This document shows positions 60,608 through 64,000 of a stretch of 64,000 nt of DNA, piece by piece. The notes beneath the pieces are model-generated. The model did not search any database. It was not told where the DNA came from and saw only the letters and a program-made list of their open reading frames with translations. The DNA lies in the NCBI GenBank assembly GCA_900546215.1, contig URCD01000001.1, forward strand, positions 17,806 to 81,805, read 5' to 3'. The stretch comes from an uncultured Eubacteriales bacterium. GTDB taxonomy: Bacteria; Bacillota; Clostridia; Lachnospirales; Anaerotignaceae. Position numbers and translations under genes: made by a program. Within the stretch, counting starts at the first letter, position 1. Each line of letters starts with the position of its first letter.

Positions 60608-60927
60608 TATTCCCAGTCTTTTTCATTGTTTCCGTCAAGGTACTTGTCTGTTTTCTGGTTGATTGTAAGTATTCCATCAGTCGGGTTAAAGTCTATTTTT
60701 ACATAACTCATTACGCTTGGAGCGCCGGCTTCAATTGCTATGTACTGGCACTGCTTTACAATATCTATAAGCTGGTCAAGCTCGCCCTCGATAGTTGTTT
60801 CAAAGGGTGACACAAATGTTTTAAGCCCCTGGGCTTTAATATATTCTATGCACTTGTCAACTACTTCGCAGATTTTGTCTTTTTCAGTTACTCCCGGCAG
60901 AACCTGTATTGCTACACTTGCTTTCAT
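60607..60927 (-). CDS. Thiamine-binding / MTH1187 family protein
   Basis: A 106-residue protein: VAIQVLPGVTEKDKICEVVDKCIEYI and VSPFETTIEGELDQLIDIV match the DUF77/MTH1187-YkoF-type fold, whose members bind thiamine or similar ligands. ATG 60927 follows GGAGGAATACAGC; the longer frame to 60978 lacks a site. Coupled to the HAD phosphatase (TAATG). Confidence 0.8.
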   Translation of the reverse strand: MKASVAIQVLPGVTEKDKICEVVDKCIEYIKAQGLKTFVSPFETTIEGELDQLIDIVKQCQYIAIEAGAPSVMSYVKIDFNPTDGILTINQKTDKYLDGNNEKDWE

Positions 60928-61034
60928 GCTGTATTCCTCCTTAATGTAATTAAATTCCTTTATCCTATAGAATATCACAGTGATAATTTTTATTCAAGGC
61001 CATAATTTTTTGTTTTTTCAAGGGTGTATAATAA

Positions 61035-61057
61035 ATGCCCCGGAAATTCCGGGGCAT
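61035..61057 (-). terminator. Terminator of the liv operon
   Basis: ATGCCCCGGAA pairs with TTCCGGGGCAT; on the minus strand TTATTAT follows, just past the livF stop. Confidence 0.85.
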
Positions 61058-61063
61058 CTAAAA

Positions 61064-61765
61064 TCAGCCTTTTCCAAGATATAATTCTTTTACCTTCTCA
61101 TTGGCCAGAAGCTCTTTTCCGGTGCCATGGAGGGCTATTGTGCCTGTCTCTAGAACATAGGCTATATCGGCCGTATGGAGGGCCATATTGGCATTCTGCT
61201 CTATGAGCAGTATTGTAACGCCGTTTTTATTTATCTCTTTTATAATATTGAATATTTCCTTAACTATAAGCGGAGCAAGTCCCAGTGAGGGCTCATCCAT
61301 CATTATCAGCTTGGGACGGCTCATAAGAGCTCTACCTACAGCCAGCATCTGCTGCTCGCCGCCGGAAAGTGTACCGGCCTGCTGCCAGTTTCTTTCCTTA
61401 AGACGGGGAAACAATGTGTATACCCATTCAATATCATCATTAAGGTTATCCTTGCGGAGGTAGGCTCCGATTTTCAGATTTTCAAGAACAGTCATATCAG
61501 GAAATACATGACGGCCTTCTGGTACCAGCGTAATTCCTTTATTAACTATACCGTAAGTCGGAAGCTTGGTAAGCTCCTCGCCGTTATATGTTATCGAACC
61601 GGAGGCAGGATGAACCAATCCGGTAATTGTGCGCAGTATTGTCGATTTTCCGGCTCCGTTTGCGCCGATAAGCGTTACAATTTTACCTTCTGGAACCTCA
61701 AATGAAACATCGCGGACGGCTTTGATACCGCCGTAATTAACGCAGAGATTATCAATTTTCAGCAT
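61064..61765 (-). CDS. livF: Branched-chain amino acid ABC importer ATPase LivF
   Basis: A 233-residue LivF-type ATPase: Walker A LIGANGAGKSTILRTI near residue 32, LVPEGRHVFPDMTV (LivF-specific), signature LSGGEQQMLAVGRAL, Walker B LIMMDEPSLGLAP, H-loop LIEQN. It overlaps livG by 14 bases. Last gene of livH-M-G-F, which imports hydrophobic or branched-chain amino acids, occasionally urea or amides. Confidence 0.92.
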   Translation of the reverse strand: MLKIDNLCVNYGGIKAVRDVSFEVPEGKIVTLIGANGAGKSTILRTITGLVHPASGSITYNGEELTKLPTYGIVNKGITLVPEGRHVFPDMTVLENLKIGAYLRKDNLNDDIEWVYTLFPRLKERNWQQAGTLSGGEQQMLAVGRALMSRPKLIMMDEPSLGLAPLIVKEIFNIIKEINKNGVTILLIEQNANMALHTADIAYVLETGTIALHGTGKELLANEKVKELYLGKG

Positions 61766-62600
61766 CGTCAGCCACCCCCAAATATGCCTCTATTACACGC
61801 GGATTGCTCTGAACTTCATCAGGCGTTCCGCTGGCTATTGTTTTACCGAAGTCAAGAACATAAATACGGTCTGAAATCTGCATTACAAGGTCCATATGAT
61901 GCTCTATCATAAATACCGAAAGGCTGTACTTTTCCTTAATTTCCTTAATGAAAGCCGTAAGCTCAAGCGTTTCCTGGGGGTTCATACCGGCCGCAGGTTC
62001 GTCAAGCAAAAGCAGATGAGGCTCTGTCGCAAGGGCGCGGGCTATCTCAACACGTCTTTGAAGTCCGTAAGGAAGCGAGGAGGCAATCTCGTCTTTCAGA
62101 TGAAGCATGTTCTGCATATCAAGCAGCTCCATGGCCTCTTTGCGCATTCTGCGCTCTTCCTTCATGTTCATCCTGAATGTGGCTGAAAACACGTTCTGAT
62201 GGGCGCGCATATGCTTTGCTATAAGTACGTTCTCAAAAACAGTAAGACTTGAGAACAGACGGATATTCTGGAATGTACGGGCAACTCCCAGCTTCGTTAT
62301 CTGGTCGGGAGTTTTCTTTATTATCTGTGTATATTTGTCTGCGTTATCACCCTTATAATCAGTTTTCATTTTTCCCTGGGGATGATTTTCTATAATTGTC
62401 TGCCCGTCAAGGGATACAAGTCCGTTAGTCGGCTCATATACACCTGTTATACAGTTGAAGGCAGTTGTCTTTCCTGCGCCGTTGGGACCGATTAAAGCTA
62501 CTATTTCGTCCTTGTTGACATCTATTGAGAGATTGTTTACGGCAACAACTCCGCCAAACTGCATTGTTACGTTTTCTACATGGAGTACGTTATCTGACAT
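61752..62600 (-). CDS. livG: Branched-chain amino acid ABC importer ATPase LivG
   Basis: A 282-residue LivG-type ATPase: Walker A LIGPNGAGKTTAFNCITGVY near residue 37, VARTFQNIRLFSSLTV, signature-like SSLPYGLQRRVEIARAL, Walker B LLLLDEPAAGMNP, H-loop MIEHHMDLV. About 30 residues after the P-loop region it carries an insertion (KMKTDYKGDNADKY) as in Gram-positive relatives. It overlaps livM by one base. Confidence 0.92.
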   Translation of the reverse strand: MSDNVLHVENVTMQFGGVVAVNNLSIDVNKDEIVALIGPNGAGKTTAFNCITGVYEPTNGLVSLDGQTIIENHPQGKMKTDYKGDNADKYTQIIKKTPDQITKLGVARTFQNIRLFSSLTVFENVLIAKHMRAHQNVFSATFRMNMKEERRMRKEAMELLDMQNMLHLKDEIASSLPYGLQRRVEIARALATEPHLLLLDEPAAGMNPQETLELTAFIKEIKEKYSLSVFMIEHHMDLVMQISDRIYVLDFGKTIASGTPDEVQSNPRVIEAYLGVADDAEN

Positions 62601-63721
62601 CAGTTATCGCCTCCTGTCTTTTGTTCTGCTTTCTTTCTTGAAAACTTATTCGGTATTCCCTTTATTACCCGGCCTAAGCCATCCCACGAAAATTCATGGT
62701 TGCCCATAATACCTCTCCTGTAGAAAAGAACCACAAGCATCAGAAGTATTGAGAATATAACCATACGGAAGCCCGTACGGAAAAGGGGTATCTGCACTCC
62801 GGCGATTGCAAGGGGCTCATCAAAGAAACGAAGCCATTCCTGACCGCAGTTTACAAGAAATGCGCCTATTATACTTCCTGTAACAGAGCCTATGCCTCCG
62901 ATTACAACCATAAGAAGTATGTTGTATGTAAGCGTTACCTGGAATGTTTTTGCGTCAATTGAACGCATGTAAACCGCAAGCAGACCTCCGGCTATTCCTG
63001 TAAAGAAGGAGCTGATTACAAATGACATTTCCTTGTGCTTAAACAGATTTATTCCCATTGCCTCAGCCGCTATATCATTCTCCCTTATTGCCTTGAATGC
63101 GCGTCCGTAAGAGGAATTTATAAGAAGCACCATAATTCCTATACATATTGCTGCGATTATCGTAGGAGTAAAAATAGAGCCAAATTTAGGTATGTTTTTA
63201 AGTCCGTAGGAGCCGTTGGTGATTCTGTCCATCTGAGGGCTGGATATAAGGGCCCTGATGATTTCCGAGAAACCAAGTGTAGCAATGGCCAAATAATCGC
63301 TTTTAAGGCGCAGTACAGGTATACCTATAAGCGCAGCCACAGCAGCGGCAAAAATACCGCCGAGTATGAGTGCAGCGGGGAATGGCAGCTGCAGATTGGC
63401 AATTGCATCGCTGATGCCGTTGATATAGTATACGTTAGGACGTACTTCAACGGGTATTGTTAATATTGCAACAGTATATGCTCCTATAGCCATAAATCCT
63501 GCCTGACCCAGCGAGAAAAGGCCTGTAAAGCCGGTAAGCAGGTTCATTGATACGGCTACAACAGCGTATATAAGGCTTCTTTCGATTATTGATATAGCAT
63601 AATTGTGCTGTGCGCTGTTTTTTTCAAGGAAGAAAAGAACTGCGATAACAGCAAGCATAGCTATGATTGTCAAAATAAGATTTCTTCTTTTGTTTGGTGA
63701 AACTGTCTGTGTATTCTTCAT
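62600..63721 (-). CDS. livM: Branched-chain amino acid ABC importer permease LivM
   Basis: A 373-residue membrane protein with about nine TM helices. NLLTGFTGLFSLGQAGFMAIGAY (in parts), RLKSDYLAIATLGFSEIIR, GRAFKAIRENDIAAEAMGIN and GGIGSVTGSIIGAF match LivM. ATG 63721 has GAGGTGG ahead; the frame extends 12 codons upstream over the livH stop and is rejected. 10 bases after livH. Confidence 0.9.
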   Translation of the reverse strand: MKNTQTVSPNKRRNLILTIIAMLAVIAVLFFLEKNSAQHNYAISIIERSLIYAVVAVSMNLLTGFTGLFSLGQAGFMAIGAYTVAILTIPVEVRPNVYYINGISDAIANLQLPFPAALILGGIFAAAVAALIGIPVLRLKSDYLAIATLGFSEIIRALISSPQMDRITNGSYGLKNIPKFGSIFTPTIIAAICIGIMVLLINSSYGRAFKAIRENDIAAEAMGINLFKHKEMSFVISSFFTGIAGGLLAVYMRSIDAKTFQVTLTYNILLMVVIGGIGSVTGSIIGAFLVNCGQEWLRFFDEPLAIAGVQIPLFRTGFRMVIFSILLMLVVLFYRRGIMGNHEFSWDGLGRVIKGIPNKFSRKKAEQKTGGDN

Positions 63722-63731
63722 AGCCGCCACC

Positions 63732-64000
63732 TCACACCTTGTCTGTTGCTTTTTCACCGAATATACCTGTCGGTCTGAAAAGCAGCATTATAATAAGAAC
63801 CAGGAATGTAAATGCATCGCTGAATGTCGAATATCCTGCGGCTGTAAGTATTGTTTCGCCTATGCCCAGTATAAATCCGCCGACAACGGCGCCGGGAATT
63901 GAGCCTATACCGCCAAGAACCGCAGCCACAAAGCATTTAAGTCCGGGAAGGGCGCCGGAGAAGGGGAATACGGTCATACGGTCCGTAAAATACAAAATGG
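63732..64000 (-). CDS. livH: Branched-chain amino acid ABC importer permease LivH (N-terminus outside window)
   Basis: Only the last 89 residues are present, open to the window edge. FVAAVLGGIGSIPGAVVGGFILGIGE and the final TFLVLIIMLLFRPTGIFGEK are characteristic of LivH C-termini. Upstream parts and the usual binding-protein gene lie outside. Confidence 0.88.
   Translation of the reverse strand, partial: ILYFTDRMTVFPFSGALPGLKCFVAAVLGGIGSIPGAVVGGFILGIGETILTAAGYSTFSDAFTFLVLIIMLLFRPTGIFGEKATDKV

Overview
The window looks like a chromosomal segment of an anaerobic Clostridia-type Firmicute, probably a gut member of Lachnospiraceae or a relative. This rests on AGGAGG ribosome sites, TTGACA/TATAAT promoters, GC-rich hairpin-plus-T terminators, Firmicute-type families (DUF4179, AzlCD, LarA, DUF47, 2-hydroxyacyl-CoA dehydratase) and an L-box riboswitch. 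The species cannot be named from the sequence. No rRNA, tRNA, CRISPR array, IS element or prophage was seen.

Region 1 (1-16.2 kb) concerns purines and acyl-CoA. A truncated fused FeS/molybdopterin hydroxylase (minus) is divergent from xdhABC (plus). An enolase-superfamily enzyme follows, then a BMP-type (nucleoside-like) ABC importer driven by a perfect consensus promoter with a leader terminator. The importer genes run into an NDP-forming acyl-CoA synthetase, a TTG-start adenosine deaminase and two enoyl-CoA hydratase-like proteins.

Region 2 (16.2-30 kb) is mainly regulatory: HelD; an ECF sigma factor co-directional with a membrane protein and an ABC exporter; a Cache-HAMP-GGDEF protein; a MarR regulator with a QueG-like FeS protein and matching operators; an SDR; and an ECF sigma/DUF4179 pair.

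Region 3 (29.7-39.8 kb) carries selenium-dependent molybdenum hydroxylase accessories: a ModE-type HTH protein, yqeC, yqeB and selD, then on the other strand ssnA and ygfK. AzlCD, a lactate/malate dehydrogenase-like protein and a nucleotidyltransferase lie between. With the hydroxylases of region 1, these suggest anaerobic degradation of purines or related N-heterocycles.

Region 4 (39.9-50.2 kb) holds a LURP-one protein, a threonine-aldolase-like enzyme, an XRE/coiled-coil pair, a 2-hydroxyacyl-CoA dehydratase operon in which one subunit is fused to its ATP-dependent activase, a degenerate ImmA/IrrE protein, and a MocR regulator divergent from an ECF-transporter S component and a class V aminotransferase.

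Region 5 (50.2-64 kb) is mostly transport: PiT/DUF47, a lysine-riboswitch-controlled polar amino acid ABC transporter, a CorC/HlyC protein preceded by a short independent transcription unit, a LarA-like protein with a sodium-solute symporter, a HAD phosphatase with a thiamine-binding-family protein, and livFGM plus the end of livH, which runs off the window.
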